Assembly: GCA_013289695.1 (NCBI GenBank)
Contig: JABCZK010000003.1
Location: 1 to 64,000 of the forward strand
Direction: 5' to 3'
DNA from: Acidobacteriota bacterium
GTDB taxonomy: Bacteria; Acidobacteriota; Terriglobia; Acidiferrales; UBA7541
DNA: 64,000 nt
Positions 1 to 7,889 of the stretch are shown here, in pieces. Position 1 is the stretch's first letter, and every line of letters starts with the position of its first letter. The translations under genes and the position numbers were made by a program. The notes under the pieces are model-generated. The model made no database searches. It was not told the DNA's origin and was given only the letters and a program-made list of their open reading frames with translations.

Positions 1-1
1 C

Positions 2-121
2 AATGCCTGGCTGGGAAACTTCCGACGCTTGGTCGTGCGCTACGACCGTTCGCTCACGATCTATGGTGCTTTTTTTCATATCGCCTGCTTCATGATCGTC
101 TTGCGGAGGGTTGTGCAATAG
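2..121 (+). pseudogene. C-terminal end of an IS5-family transposase (cut by window edge)
   Basis: The frame starting at base 2 is open to a TAG at 119-121 and encodes about 39 residues. They include RRLVVRYDR and a hydrophobic tail ending LRRVVQ, which is the usual extreme C-terminus of IS5/IS1182-like DDE transposases. Only the tail is visible, so it is not possible to say whether the element is intact upstream of the window. Its position beside another broken transposase fragment (574-953) suggests an IS landing zone. Confidence 0.65.
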
Positions 122-149
122 CTTCTAAGGGGAACTGAGGTAACTGGCC

Positions 150-557
150 ATGGGTAAAGCAATCGAGATGAGTGTTCGACTAGACCGTGTGCTGGTGGAC
201 CAGATCGCCGGGCGCTGGCATCTTCTAATCCTCTGCGCACTTTGCGATCACCAAGGGAAGGCGCGATTCAATGCTTTGAAGCGCTTCGTTCCCGGCATCT
301 CCCAGAAGACTCTTACCCAGTGTCTGCGCCAGCTTGAGCGCAGCGGCCTTGTCGCACGGCGGGTCCTTACCGATTCTCCTCTCGGCGTCGAATATTCCTT
401 TACACCACTAGGGGACACGCTTGAAACTCCGGTCACGGCCTTGTTCAACTGGACGCGCCAATACTCTGCTGCCGTGCGAAGAGCGCAAGAGGCCTACGAC
501 GTTGATCGACGTCGTAGACAAAGCAGAGGAGCTAAGAGACTGCTACAAGATCGCTGA
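150..557 (+). CDS. HxlR-family winged-helix transcriptional regulator
   Basis: This 135-residue protein is predicted to be a cytoplasmic DNA-binding regulator of the HxlR/MarR-like type. The core HxlR signature is present: IAGRWHLLIL near residues 19-28, then FNALKRFVPGISQKTLTQCLRQLERSGLVAR as helix-turn-helix, and a wing (VEYSFTPLGDTL). The ATG follows GAGG at a reasonable distance. The C-terminal 20 residues are Arg-rich and could be a read-on past the usual family end (about 110-120 residues), possibly caused by an adjoining IS insertion. Family members often sense aldehydes or redox stress, but no target can be deduced here. It lies between two transposase fragments. Confidence 0.85.
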   Translation: MGKAIEMSVRLDRVLVDQIAGRWHLLILCALCDHQGKARFNALKRFVPGISQKTLTQCLRQLERSGLVARRVLTDSPLGVEYSFTPLGDTLETPVTALFNWTRQYSAAVRRAQEAYDVDRRRRQSRGAKRLLQDR

Positions 558-573
558 CCCACGGTGGCTAGGA

Positions 574-953
574 ACGTATTCCGCCTGGTTGCGAGAAGCA
601 TTTCCATTTGGATCCGCTCCGAGGTTCGTCATCTTTGATGGTGATGCCAAGTATGGACTGGAAGTTCCCGCAGCGCTTCGATCCCTTAAGGTGAATCCCG
701 TCCGCACCTCGTTCGAAAGTCCTTGGCAGTATGGAGTTGCCGGCGAGATTTCCTAGATCACTTCATTGCAGTTGACGAACGCCACCTGAAACGTTTGCTC
801 TCTGAATACGCCCGCTACTACCATGAAGACCGCACGCATCTCGGACTCGGGAAGGGAACGCCAGACGGCAGAACTCGCGCCATAGCCTCAGGGCGCGTCC
901 TTCCTCATGTGCGACGGGGAGGGCTGCACCACCGGTACTACCGAGCTGCCTAA
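574..953 (+). pseudogene. Frameshifted integrase-core transposase remnant (rve/IS3-like)
   Basis: Frame 1 encodes part of a retroviral-type integrase core (LREAFPFGSAPRFVIFDGDAKYG, then VRTSFESPWQ) up to a stop at 756. The homologous continuation (CRRDFLDHFIAVDERHLKRLLSEYARYYHEDRTH) resumes in frame 3 and ends at 953. The residues usually found at the junction are missing, so a small deletion with frameshift lies near 730-745. The N-terminal half is absent. This is a dead transposase fragment. Confidence 0.8.
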
Positions 954-1181
954 TCCGAACCAGCCTAGCGTCGCGAAAACGTCGGGATTCCTCCATCCTT
1001 ATATACAGGTCCGCGCGGGGGTTCTGCCGGGAGGCTGTCTTGGCGCTCAGGGATGAAGGGATAACCTAGATGGGACAGCCGTTGCGGCAGGGAATACTAT
1101 TTTCGATGCGCAGAATTTTGGCGAAGGACAGGTCCTAATGCCTGATTTTAAGCGCTCCGGGGGCCCCTTGTCGCGCATCGG

Positions 1182-1583
1182 CTAACTCTCGCTCCCCAGA
1201 GCCGGTGAAATGAAGATTCGCCCCGCAACAGCCTCGCGGATGGCAGGCTCCAGATCGCTTCCAAGCCGAGCTTTTACGACATACCCCAGCGCCCCGGCGG
1301 CCAGGCAGGTGGAAATGAAGTCGCGATCCAAAATAACAGTCAAGAATACGATCTTCGAAGTGCTTCCTGCTTCCCGCAATCGCTTGGCAGCCTGGATGCC
1401 GTTGAGAATTGGCATGCTGATATCTGTCACGATTACGTCAGGCTTTAGTTTGAGAGCGGCCTCCACAAGAGCCTGGCCATTTTGAGCTTCGCCGACAATC
1501 TCAAACCCAGGCTCCAGCAGCTTAACCACGCTTTCCAGCAGGGGGCGATAATCGTCTGCCAGCAGTAATCGTATTTTGCTCAA
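1182..1583 (-). CDS. Receiver-domain-only response regulator
   Basis: This 133-residue protein consists of a single CheY-like receiver domain with no output domain. The acidic pair (D10, D11 in LLADDYRP), phospho-acceptor D54 (IVTDISMP), switch T82 and conserved K104 (GYVVKA) are all visible. The start is TTG and overlaps the upstream reading frame (1580-1945) by 4 nt, consistent with translational coupling if that frame is real. It closely resembles the receiver-only protein at 47049-47441. The receiver half resembles LuxR/NarL-type regulators, so it may act as a phosphate sink or as a partner of a separate effector. No kinase is adjacent. Confidence 0.85.
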   Translation of the reverse strand: MSKIRLLLADDYRPLLESVVKLLEPGFEIVGEAQNGQALVEAALKLKPDVIVTDISMPILNGIQAAKRLREAGSTSKIVFLTVILDRDFISTCLAAGALGYVVKARLGSDLEPAIREAVAGRIFISPALGSES

Positions 1584-1945
1584 TAGGCCCTCGCGTTGGA
1601 CGCGGGGCGGTCAAATGAGCGCTCGAATTGAACGTCGAGAACTTCGGATGAATTCTGACGAATGTGTGTCAGGTCTTTAGCTGCCGTAGGGTCTCCCACC
1701 ATGCCAAGGTATAGGGCGAAGACCTGTCGACTTGGCGATCGACCGGCCTGTTGCGTGAGTCGTATGACGCTCGCGTCAGTCAACTGTCGTGGTTCGGCTT
1801 GTCTCAGTGCGCTCACGGTTTTGCGTCCCAGATCTTTGCCCGTTCGGCCCGCAATGCTGCCGGTCAAAATGAATAATTCGGTACAAACGATCTCCGTGCT
1901 CTGAAGCCGCGGGAGCTTACTTGGCCGGCGGCGCTTGAATTCCAC
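1580..1945 (-). CDS. Hypothetical protein, uncertain
   Basis: A 121-codon open frame lies directly upstream of the receiver gene on the same strand, and its stop overlaps the receiver's TTG by 4 nt. The predicted protein is basic at its N-terminus (MEFKRRRPSK) and has no recognised motif or membrane segment. The coupling to the next gene is the main argument that it is translated. A broken gene or a non-coding leader is equally possible. Confidence 0.3.
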   Translation of the reverse strand: MEFKRRRPSKLPRLQSTEIVCTELFILTGSIAGRTGKDLGRKTVSALRQAEPRQLTDASVIRLTQQAGRSPSRQVFALYLGMVGDPTAAKDLTHIRQNSSEVLDVQFERSFDRPASNARAY

Positions 1946-1979
1946 CGCCGACCAGTTGATGTTTTACATAGCCTCAAGG

Positions 1980-2426
1980 TTAGTTTCCGGCCATGGTGGT
2001 GTCCTGCTTGTCATTCGCGAGTTCCTTCTGCAGCTGTTTCGGGTATAGAAATTCGTGGCCCGTCGTGTCACCCGGATAGAACCACGTCACGATCGCCTGA
2101 GGCTGCGCGGACGCGAGGTGCGCGAGGATGAACGTTGTGTGCCCAGTTGGCTGCAGACGCGCGGCATTAATCGTGAAGAGAGTCGCATACAGTGTTGTTC
2201 GATCAGAGTTGAAGATTCGGACCAAGTAATGTTGGGTCACGTCCTGAGGCAGGATGAACCAGTAGGTTCCCGCAGGCAGTACGCGTCCGGGAATCTGAAC
2301 CGGCTGGTCAAACGTGACTTTGGTGGCCTGATTTGCCTCATCTGCTCGTGCAGCAGGCAACGCGATCAAGAATGCAAGTAACAACGTAATGGTGGCAAAA
2401 CTCTTTACGACACCGACTTTATTCAT
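1980..2426 (-). CDS. Small secreted protein of an acidobacterial beta-rich family
   Basis: This 148-residue exported protein was started at 2426 because AAGGAG lies 6 nt before that ATG; an upstream in-frame ATG lacks such a site. Residues 1-27 form a signal peptide (hydrophobic FATITLLLAFLIALPA, then ARA). The mature part shows VTFDQPVQIPGRVLPAGTYWF and LYATLFTINA, a pattern I know from many short secreted proteins of Acidobacteriota of unknown function. A related protein is encoded at 26434-26844. It is a stand-alone gene with no operon partner. Confidence 0.8.
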   Translation of the reverse strand: MNKVGVVKSFATITLLLAFLIALPAARADEANQATKVTFDQPVQIPGRVLPAGTYWFILPQDVTQHYLVRIFNSDRTTLYATLFTINAARLQPTGHTTFILAHLASAQPQAIVTWFYPGDTTGHEFLYPKQLQKELANDKQDTTMAGN

Positions 2427-2695
2427 AACAGCTCCTTTTTCATGACGATGTTTTTGCTTCGTCGCTTCCATGAGATTGTCGAATGGGAGGAAGGTTACAC
2501 AGTTTGCGCGGCTGAGCAGTTCAACGTCGAAATGGTTTGTGGAATTGTAACTTTTTGAATGTTGGAGAATCTCATGGGTTGGGCGCTTCCCTGCCCGCCA
2601 TAAGTGAACACAGGTTCGAGGTCGGTCGTGCGGAGCGATCTTGAGAGAAAATAAACCGGTATTGTTGCAAATCTCACCGAGAAAAGGAGCACGGA

Positions 2696-3043
2696 ATGGC
2701 AGACGTAAAACTTATTGTGATGTATCCACGTCCCAAAGACATTGATGCCTTCGAGAAGATCTATCAAAACGAGCACGTACCTCTGGCTGTGGCAAAACTG
2801 GAGGGCAAGACCAAAATGGTCGCGACCAAGGTACTGGCTTCGCCGCAAGGTACTCCTTCTTTCTATCGCATCGCAGAGATTTATTTCCGGTCGATGGCGG
2901 ATCTGGAAGCATGCGCCGCGTCAGATGGTGGGAAGCAGGCGCTTGCCCATGCCGTGACGATTTCTTCTGGTGGGCCGCCGATTTTCTTAGTAGCTGAGGA
3001 AGAAACCTTTACGTTCGCTCACGTGGCAGGTGCTTCGGTCTGA
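2696..3043 (+). CDS. EthD-family protein
   Basis: This 115-residue ferredoxin-like-fold protein of the EthD family begins VKLIVMYPRPKDIDAFEKIYQNEHVPLA, the usual EthD opening, and is of normal length for the family. EthD proteins are small cytoplasmic dimers linked to degradative oxygenase systems, with no established catalytic role. The ATG follows GAAAAGGAGCACGGA (strong Shine-Dalgarno). A TGTAACTTT box at 2546-2554 lies about 140 bp upstream and may be an ECF-type promoter element (see findings). Confidence 0.85.
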   Translation: MADVKLIVMYPRPKDIDAFEKIYQNEHVPLAVAKLEGKTKMVATKVLASPQGTPSFYRIAEIYFRSMADLEACAASDGGKQALAHAVTISSGGPPIFLVAEEETFTFAHVAGASV

Positions 3044-3284
3044 GATCCACGCGGTCCGATACTCAGTAGTGCATCCCTTTTAATGACCGGCTGGGGGCCG
3101 AGCAGGTCAAGAGTCCAGCAGTCAGGTTTCGGAGTTACGGCGTTGGTCAAGATCTGCTGGCTTCGAGCTACCGAGTCGAGGTTGAAGACTTCTGATTTGG
3201 TCGATCCTAAGATCAACTGCCACGCTAGCAGCTGCACGGCCCCCGCAGTGATGTTGGACGAAGACGCAGGGATGCGCCACACAT

Positions 3285-3704
3285 ATGAAAATCTATTTTG
3301 GGTTCACCGTAGCGGGGGACCGCTCCTCCGTGGTGGCAGCCACAAAGATCGTTGAGCTGTTGGAGGAACTGGGCCACGACGTGCTCACCCGTCATTTGAT
3401 CCGCGAGGATGCCTGGCAGGCGGACCGGTCTATTTCGCCTCAGGAAGTTTACCGGCGGGACATGGCGTGGCTTCAGCAGTGTGATCTGTTTGTGGCTGAA
3501 GTTTCGGGCTCCTCATTCGGCTTGGGTCTTGAGACTGGCTACCTTCTGGGAGCCACAGACAAGAAAGTGGTTTTATTCTATCGGCGGGCCGTAGAGACGA
3601 AGATATCGCTGTTGATCACTGGCATCACGCACCCGAATTGCAAGTTGGTAGCCTATTCGCATCTTGAGGAACTAGAGGACTGGATCAGATACACGCTGTT
3701 CTGA
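3285..3704 (+). CDS. Nucleoside 2-deoxyribosyltransferase-like (DNPH1/Rcl-type) protein
   Basis: This 139-residue cytoplasmic protein has the deoxyribosyltransferase-like fold. It starts MKIYFGFTVAGDRSS, and the CDLFVAEVSGSSFGLGLETGYLLG segment around residues 66-89 carries the conserved Asp and Glu of the Rcl/DNPH1 family, which hydrolyse or transfer 2-deoxyribose of (deoxy)nucleotides. Length matches the family. No neighbouring nucleotide-salvage gene is present, so the substrate is not predictable. The start is the first ATG, and it is directly supported by the family N-terminus. Confidence 0.75.
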   Translation: MKIYFGFTVAGDRSSVVAATKIVELLEELGHDVLTRHLIREDAWQADRSISPQEVYRRDMAWLQQCDLFVAEVSGSSFGLGLETGYLLGATDKKVVLFYRRAVETKISLLITGITHPNCKLVAYSHLEELEDWIRYTLF

Positions 3705-4042
3705 AAAAGCCTGTACAACCTAGTGGGCCCAGTCTTGTTTGACCAGTCCGTGGGAGGTTCCGTCAAACAAGGTGCCAATAGCAATTGCGTTCAAAGGGCA
3801 TTTCATTCAGCGCCTTGTCCAATCGAACGCAGCTGAACGGGTCGTCCTCATCCGAATAGGGCATTTGAAGCGTACTACTGACGAGAGGTTTCGGGCTAAA
3901 TACGGGAACTCTGTAACTAGTCCCGGATCACGACTCTAAGGTTGTGAAGGACCGCAGCATGTTGCTGTATCTTTCCGACTTTGTGTGCAGCCGGCTGCGG
4001 TTGCGCTCGCGAGCGAATAAAGTCGAATCGCTGGAGGTCCAT
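3705..4042 (+). other. Intergenic stretch, no convincing gene
   Basis: This region separates the deoxyribosyltransferase-like gene from msrB. A 66-codon frame at 3739-3939 has no family resemblance or ribosome-binding site. A TGTAAC hexamer occurs at 3912-3917 but lacks the downstream element seen at the other TGTAACTTT sites. I see nothing else in it. Confidence 0.5.
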
Positions 4043-4651
4043 ATGTTTTCATTGAATCGAAAAGAGGATGAGCTTCCAAGGGCAATGGGTCGTCGCTCAT
4101 TCTTGATCGGTGCTGGTGCGGTGGCCGCCGCGCTTGCCTTCGGGTACGTTCGGAGCAGTGAGCCAGCACGTGCCTCGGCAGCGGCCGCAGATCTTCCGAG
4201 GAAGGTCTCGATCGTAGAGTTTTCAGATTCAGGCCAGCGCAAAACGGTGGAGTCCCTTGGCACTATCATAAAAACTGAAGCCGAGTGGAGGAAGCAGCTC
4301 TCCGAGGATTCGTTTGAAGTCACGCGACATGCAGCTACCGAGCGCCCCTACACGAATGAAAATCCGAACGAACACGCGAAAGGCGTTTTTCGCTGCATTT
4401 GCTGCGACACGGCCTTGTTCGATTCCAGCACCAAGTTCGAGTCTGGCACGGGCTGGCCAAGCTTTTGGGAGCCGATTGCGAAGGAGAATATTCTGGAAAC
4501 CACTGACAAGAGTTTCGGTATTGTGCGAACGGCAGTTTCCTGTCGGCGCTGTGACGCGCATCTAGGGCATGTATTCGACGATGGGCCTCCCCCGACGGGT
4601 TTGCGCTACTGCATGAATTCTGTGGCGATGAGATTCGCGGCAGCTTCGTAG
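4043..4651 (+). CDS. msrB: Exported peptide-methionine (R)-S-oxide reductase MsrB
   Basis: MsrB reduces the R-epimer of methionine sulfoxide in proteins. Start 4043 was chosen because GGAGG sits just upstream; the frame is open further 5'. Residues 15-40 form a twin-arginine signal (GRRSFLIGAG followed by an Ala-rich hydrophobic stretch), so the enzyme probably acts outside the cytoplasm. The MsrB domain follows: zinc-binding pairs CICC and CRRC, substrate-pocket GTGWPSFW, HLGHVFDDGP, and the catalytic Cys in RYCMNS with an Ala-rich tail. Nothing is truncated. The molybdenum-dependent MsrP at 25178 is also Tat-exported, so this genome region encodes two independent repair enzymes for extracytoplasmic Met-sulfoxide. 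Confidence 0.95.
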   Translation: MFSLNRKEDELPRAMGRRSFLIGAGAVAAALAFGYVRSSEPARASAAAADLPRKVSIVEFSDSGQRKTVESLGTIIKTEAEWRKQLSEDSFEVTRHAATERPYTNENPNEHAKGVFRCICCDTALFDSSTKFESGTGWPSFWEPIAKENILETTDKSFGIVRTAVSCRRCDAHLGHVFDDGPPPTGLRYCMNSVAMRFAAAS

Positions 4652-4661
4652 CAGATTCATA

Positions 4662-4979
4662 GTGTGTCCTGCTCCCGCGACCGAGCGAAAGAGAGACAGA
4701 ACTATGAGCGGCGAGGCCCTCAAGATTGGATCGATGCAGTCAGCCAGTCTCATGGATTCTCGACGCCAGGTCGCCGGACAGTTCGCCAACGAAAAGGCTT
4801 TCCCGGTGCTTGCGGCCGGATTTTCCACGGAAGAGGGTGAGGTTACCGCCATCAAGAAGAAGTTCCCTCAGCGAACCAGCCATTTTCCTCGAGTGAAGTC
4901 CATCCACGCGGTATGGAAGCTTCTCCGTTGTGTTGGCATCTACAGTGGTTTCTGCTACAAAATCTTCTCTGCGAATTAG
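4662..4979 (+). CDS. Hypothetical ORF between msrB and the GrdB-like operon, doubtful
   Basis: A 105-codon frame fills the 340-bp space between msrB and 4992. A second possible ATG at 4704 follows a purine-rich stretch. The product has no recognised motif, signal peptide or convincing composition, and both strands carry competing frames. It may be non-coding leader of the downstream genes. Confidence 0.2.
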   Translation: MCPAPATERKRDRTMSGEALKIGSMQSASLMDSRRQVAGQFANEKAFPVLAAGFSTEEGEVTAIKKKFPQRTSHFPRVKSIHAVWKLLRCVGIYSGFCYKIFSAN

Positions 4980-4991
4980 AGGGAGTGATCC

Positions 4992-5279
4992 ATGTCCGTT
5001 CCGTATCTGCGAGAGGCCGCCGCCGAGGACGATCTCGGAAAGCTGGTGCGATTCGTTCGTTTGCACCTCGGCGACGGCAACGAAGCCGTGGGCAAGGAAG
5101 AGATCGACCGGTCGTGGGCCGAAGCCGTAAAAATCCTGCTTCGCGACGCAGAGGTGGACCGCGAATTCATCGCCCGGGTTCTGGAGGCGAACGAATCAAC
5201 TCTGGCCCTCCTTTTCTTTCATCTGCATTTTTATTTCATCCGCAGGTCCGGGAGGTGGATTCATGACGGCAGCCGATAA
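4992..5279 (+). CDS. Small protein translationally coupled to the GrdB-like selenoprotein
   Basis: This 95-residue, mostly helical protein (LREAAAEDDLGKLVRFVRLHLGDG...) is preceded by GAGGGAG at normal spacing. Its last 17 nt overlap the start of the GrdB-like gene, so the two are almost certainly co-translated. I do not recognise the family. It has an aromatic stretch (LALLFFHLHFYF) near residues 73-84. The tight coupling suggests a partner subunit or accessory protein of the selenoprotein next door, which is inference only. Confidence 0.7.
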   Translation: MSVPYLREAAAEDDLGKLVRFVRLHLGDGNEAVGKEEIDRSWAEAVKILLRDAEVDREFIARVLEANESTLALLFFHLHFYFIRRSGRWIHDGSR

Positions 5280-6108
5280 GAACACTTTGTCCGCAGCCGA
5301 CCCGCGCGAGGCTGGGACACAGCTGCGGCCGGGCCTCTGGCAGACCATCAACGAGCGCTACCCCGGCTCCATGATTCGCAAAGAGAGCTTCGTGCCTCAG
5401 GCGCGATTGGGAAAGCCGCTGGCAGCATGCCGGCTGACGCTGGTGAGTTCCTGCGGCGTGCATCTGAAGACCGAACAGCCTCTGGATGTCTGCCATCCCT
5501 TCGGCGACTTCCGTTTCATGCGCGTGCCTTCCGGCGCGAAGCACGATGAGCTGATCATTCATCAGTTGAAATACCCTCACGACGATGCAGACCTCGACAT
5601 TAACGTGATCTTTCCGATCGAACGTCTTCAGGAACTCTGCGAGGAAGGGCGCCTGCGCAGGTTGGCTCCGAATTTCTTCAGTTTTATCGGCTACAACATG
5701 GACCCCGAGAAATTCGAGCGAACTGTTGCTGCGAGTATTGCGGAAGCGGTCGTGCAAGAGGAGCGCGCCGATTGCGCGTTACTGGCGCCCGCTTGACCGA
5801 TCTGTCATCAGTCCGTCGGACTGATCCAGAGAGCCATTGAAGCGCGCGGTGTGCCCACGGTATCCATCACGGTAGCGCGCGACGTTACAGAGGCAATCAA
5901 AGTTCCGCGTGCATTGTTTCTTCCCTGGCCGATGGGTCATCACTTTGGCGCGCCCTTTCATCGCGAGCTGCAGCGCCGCGTTGTGCTGGCCGCGTTGGGT
6001 ATGCTGGAGTCCAGCGAAGAACCCGGTACGATACGGGATCTCCCGATCAAGTGGGCAGACGTTCGCCGTGAGGCCAAAACACTCACCGAGCAAGGGCGGA
6101 AGCTCTAG
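5263..6108 (+). CDS. GrdB/PrdB-like reductase-family selenoprotein, in-frame UGA = Sec178
   Basis: A 281-residue protein is obtained if the TGA at 5794-5796 is read as selenocysteine; the frame then stays open to TAG at 6106-6108. Both halves belong to the glycine/sarcosine/betaine/D-proline reductase selenoprotein B family. Before the UGA: SSCGVHLKTEQP, HQLKYPHDDADLDINVIFPIERL, LLAPA. After it: U-PIC-HQSVGLIQRAIEARGVPTVSITVARDVTEAIKVPRALFLPWPMGH. The motif is U178-P-I-C181, at the Sec/Cys site of the family. A perfect hairpin follows (5807-5825). Classical PrdB/GrdB reductively cleave C-N bonds of amino acids using Sec and a partner subunit with a pyruvoyl group; no such partner is visible here, so the substrate is unknown. 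RBS GGGAGGTGG precedes the ATG, and the start overlaps the 95-residue gene. An automated caller would split it into 5263-5796 and 5851-6108. Confidence 0.92.
5801..5830 (+). promoter_or_regulatory. Predicted bacterial SECIS hairpin of the GrdB-like gene
   Basis: ATCAGTCC (5807-5814) pairs perfectly with GGACTGAT (5818-5825), leaving a 3-nt loop GTC. TCTG (5801-5804) pairs with CAGA (5827-5830) below a small internal loop. The loop begins after 18 nt from the end of the TGA at 5794-5796. A G/U-containing apical loop at roughly this distance is what SelB recognises in known bacterial SECIS elements. Confidence 0.8.
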
Positions 6109-6245
6109 CGTCGCGTGCCGCGCCATTCCGGATCGCTCACGAACGGCGAGGGATTCTATCGTCGGCGTGACTGATTTTTTTGCACGGTGCCTGAACAAGT
6201 ACTTCGCCGAAAAGCGCCGATGGGAGGAACGGCTCTCGAAATTCG

Positions 6246-7139
6246 TTAGCGCAATACTTCAAGCGCCCGCCTGGCTATCTGTTCTCCGCACTCCTGCACG
6301 AAGTGCCCTCCTTCGGCCAATTCCATCGGCGGTGGGCAATTGCGAATCTGCTCGCGCAAGTATTTCATTGCGGGAGCTCCCAATACGGGGTCTTTCATGC
6401 CCACGGCCATGAACGCCGGTCCATCCCACTGCGTGTTCCACCAACGCCGCGCGCGCCGCGACAGCTCGGCTCCCTCCGCAGAGGGGTTGTCCGGCACGAT
6501 CATGGGAAAGCGGCGCACTCCTGCTTTGTGCCGTGTATCCGGAAACGGCGCGGCATATGCGGCGCATTCCTCGGGCGACAATGTCTCGCACGCCCGCGCC
6601 AGCAACTTGGCGACATCGAGGTCCGGATTGTTCGCCACAAACTTCCGCCATGCAAGGAATCCCGCTCCCAGCGGAAGGTCCCCAGTAGCCAGCGCGGTGT
6701 TCATGACTAACAGCCGTGCGAATCGTCCGGGCATGTCCATCGGCAACGTCAAACCCAGCAACCCGCCCCAGTCCTGGCAAACCAGCGTAATATTCCGCAA
6801 GTCCAACTGCTCGACGAACCGCCGCAGCATCTCGCGGTGAAATGTAAACGTGTAAACTGCCTCGTCTATCGGCTTTTCCGACTTCCCAAAGCCGATGAAA
6901 TCCGGCGCCACGGAGCGGTGCCCCGCCGCCGTAAACACCGGAATCATTTTCCGATAGAGATAGCTCCACGTTGGTTCGCCGTGCAGGCAAAGAAATACCT
7001 GCTTGGATTGCGGCGGGCCTTCATCCAGATAATGAATACGGATACCTTCGTATCCGGGCAAATTCTCAAGATAGCGGGGGGCAAAGGCAAAACCCGGCAA
7101 ATTCGCAAAGCGTTCTTCCGGCGTCCTCAGAATTTCCAT
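6246..7139 (-). CDS. Haloalkane dehalogenase-like alpha/beta hydrolase
   Basis: This 297-residue cytoplasmic alpha/beta hydrolase closely resembles subfamily-I haloalkane dehalogenases. Visible features are the oxyanion segment LHGEPTWSYLYR, the FIGFGKSEKP loop, nucleophile motif CQDWGG (Asp followed by the halide-binding Trp), the acid in VGMKDPVLG and the catalytic His in EGGHFVQE. Length is normal for the family. Such enzymes hydrolyse C-halogen bonds to alcohol plus halide. Epoxide hydrolases are close relatives, so the activity is a strong suggestion, not proof. It lies downstream of the UGSC selenoprotein and the thioredoxin-domain fusion on the same strand and faces the GrdB-like gene convergently. 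Confidence 0.85.
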   Translation of the reverse strand: MEILRTPEERFANLPGFAFAPRYLENLPGYEGIRIHYLDEGPPQSKQVFLCLHGEPTWSYLYRKMIPVFTAAGHRSVAPDFIGFGKSEKPIDEAVYTFTFHREMLRRFVEQLDLRNITLVCQDWGGLLGLTLPMDMPGRFARLLVMNTALATGDLPLGAGFLAWRKFVANNPDLDVAKLLARACETLSPEECAAYAAPFPDTRHKAGVRRFPMIVPDNPSAEGAELSRRARRWWNTQWDGPAFMAVGMKDPVLGAPAMKYLREQIRNCPPPMELAEGGHFVQECGEQIARRALEVLR

Positions 7140-7266
7140 CTCGTCCCCTGCAATCGGATTTTTCCCTCCGGCGGCCAGCAGGTGATCGTCCGCAGGCGCT
7201 TCTTGCTTGCGGTTTGAGGCAGCGAGATCCTTGCGGCAGAAAGGTTAGCTGTGATTCGTTCTTGCC

Positions 7267-7791
7267 CTAAGATTGGGTTAGCCGACCGACAATCTCAAGC
7301 AGCGCAGCATCCGCCCGATCCTCAATTTCCTGCTTGGTTTGATCTTGTATGGGATGCGGCACGTACACCGCATCAAAATCCGGACGATTCAGCGCCGCCG
7401 CCTGGGCACGCGCGGCCGTCTGGAACTCGCCCGTGGCGACGGGTACCGCGGGAACTCCCCAATCCTCCAAATTGATCGTGTCGTGCAAACTGCACGTTGT
7501 GCACGACCCTCAATCGGCCAAGGCTTCGACAACCGCGTCAACGGTCCGAAGCTGTTCTATGATTCCGGGTGGGGCCGGCTTCGCAAACGTCGGCTTCGCC
7601 GTGCGCACGACGTTGGCTACGTGAAATCGCTCGCGGAGCAGCTGCTCCAGTCGATCGAGGAAGAGATTGCCGCCGGTCTTGCTGATATCCAGCAAACCGA
7701 CGGTCTTGCCCTGTAAACTTCGTAGCCGTGCGGGCGGCAACGAGACCCTTAGCGGCGCTTCGTTCATTGGATTGATCAGTTTGGTCGGCAT
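7267..7791 (-). CDS. UGSC-family selenoprotein, in-frame UGA = Sec94
   Basis: A 174-residue protein results if TGA at 7512-7510 is read as Sec. The N-terminal half (MPTKLINPMNEAP, then GKTVGLLDISKTGGNLFLDRLEQLL and an ALAD segment) leads directly into U94-G-S-C97-TTC, then SLHDTINLEDWGVPAVPVATGEF and YVPHPIQDQT. This is the UGSC-motif family that I know from metagenomic selenoprotein surveys; its function is not established, but U-x-x-C implies thiol/selenol redox chemistry. Start 7791 was chosen for AGGAG 5 nt upstream. A SECIS-like hairpin follows the UGA (7480-7507). It sits between the dehalogenase-like gene and the thioredoxin-fusion gene on the same strand. Standard calling would split it in two (7510-7797 and 7267-7488). 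Confidence 0.93.
7480..7507 (-). promoter_or_regulatory. Predicted bacterial SECIS hairpin of the UGSC gene
   Basis: Read on the minus strand, CGTGCA (7496-7491) pairs with TGCACG (7487-7482) around a 3-nt loop GTT, 19 nt after the UGA (7512-7510). An alternative 8-bp stem GTCGTGCA (7507-7500) with TGCACGAC (7487-7480) shares the same 3' arm and encloses a 12-nt loop. The first form has the same loop size and position as the other three hairpins in this window. Confidence 0.75.
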
Positions 7792-7889
7792 TTGCACTCC
7801 TGTCTCTAGAGTTGTCTTCGCCTTGGAGCAGGCCTTTTAGTTGAAACAGCTTTCACGTTGCGCATCCCAGATCTTCCGCCTGCAAGAGC

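Noticed and set aside
3739..3939. 66-codon open frame before msrB
   Set aside because: No ribosome-binding site, no motif, and no similarity to anything recognised.
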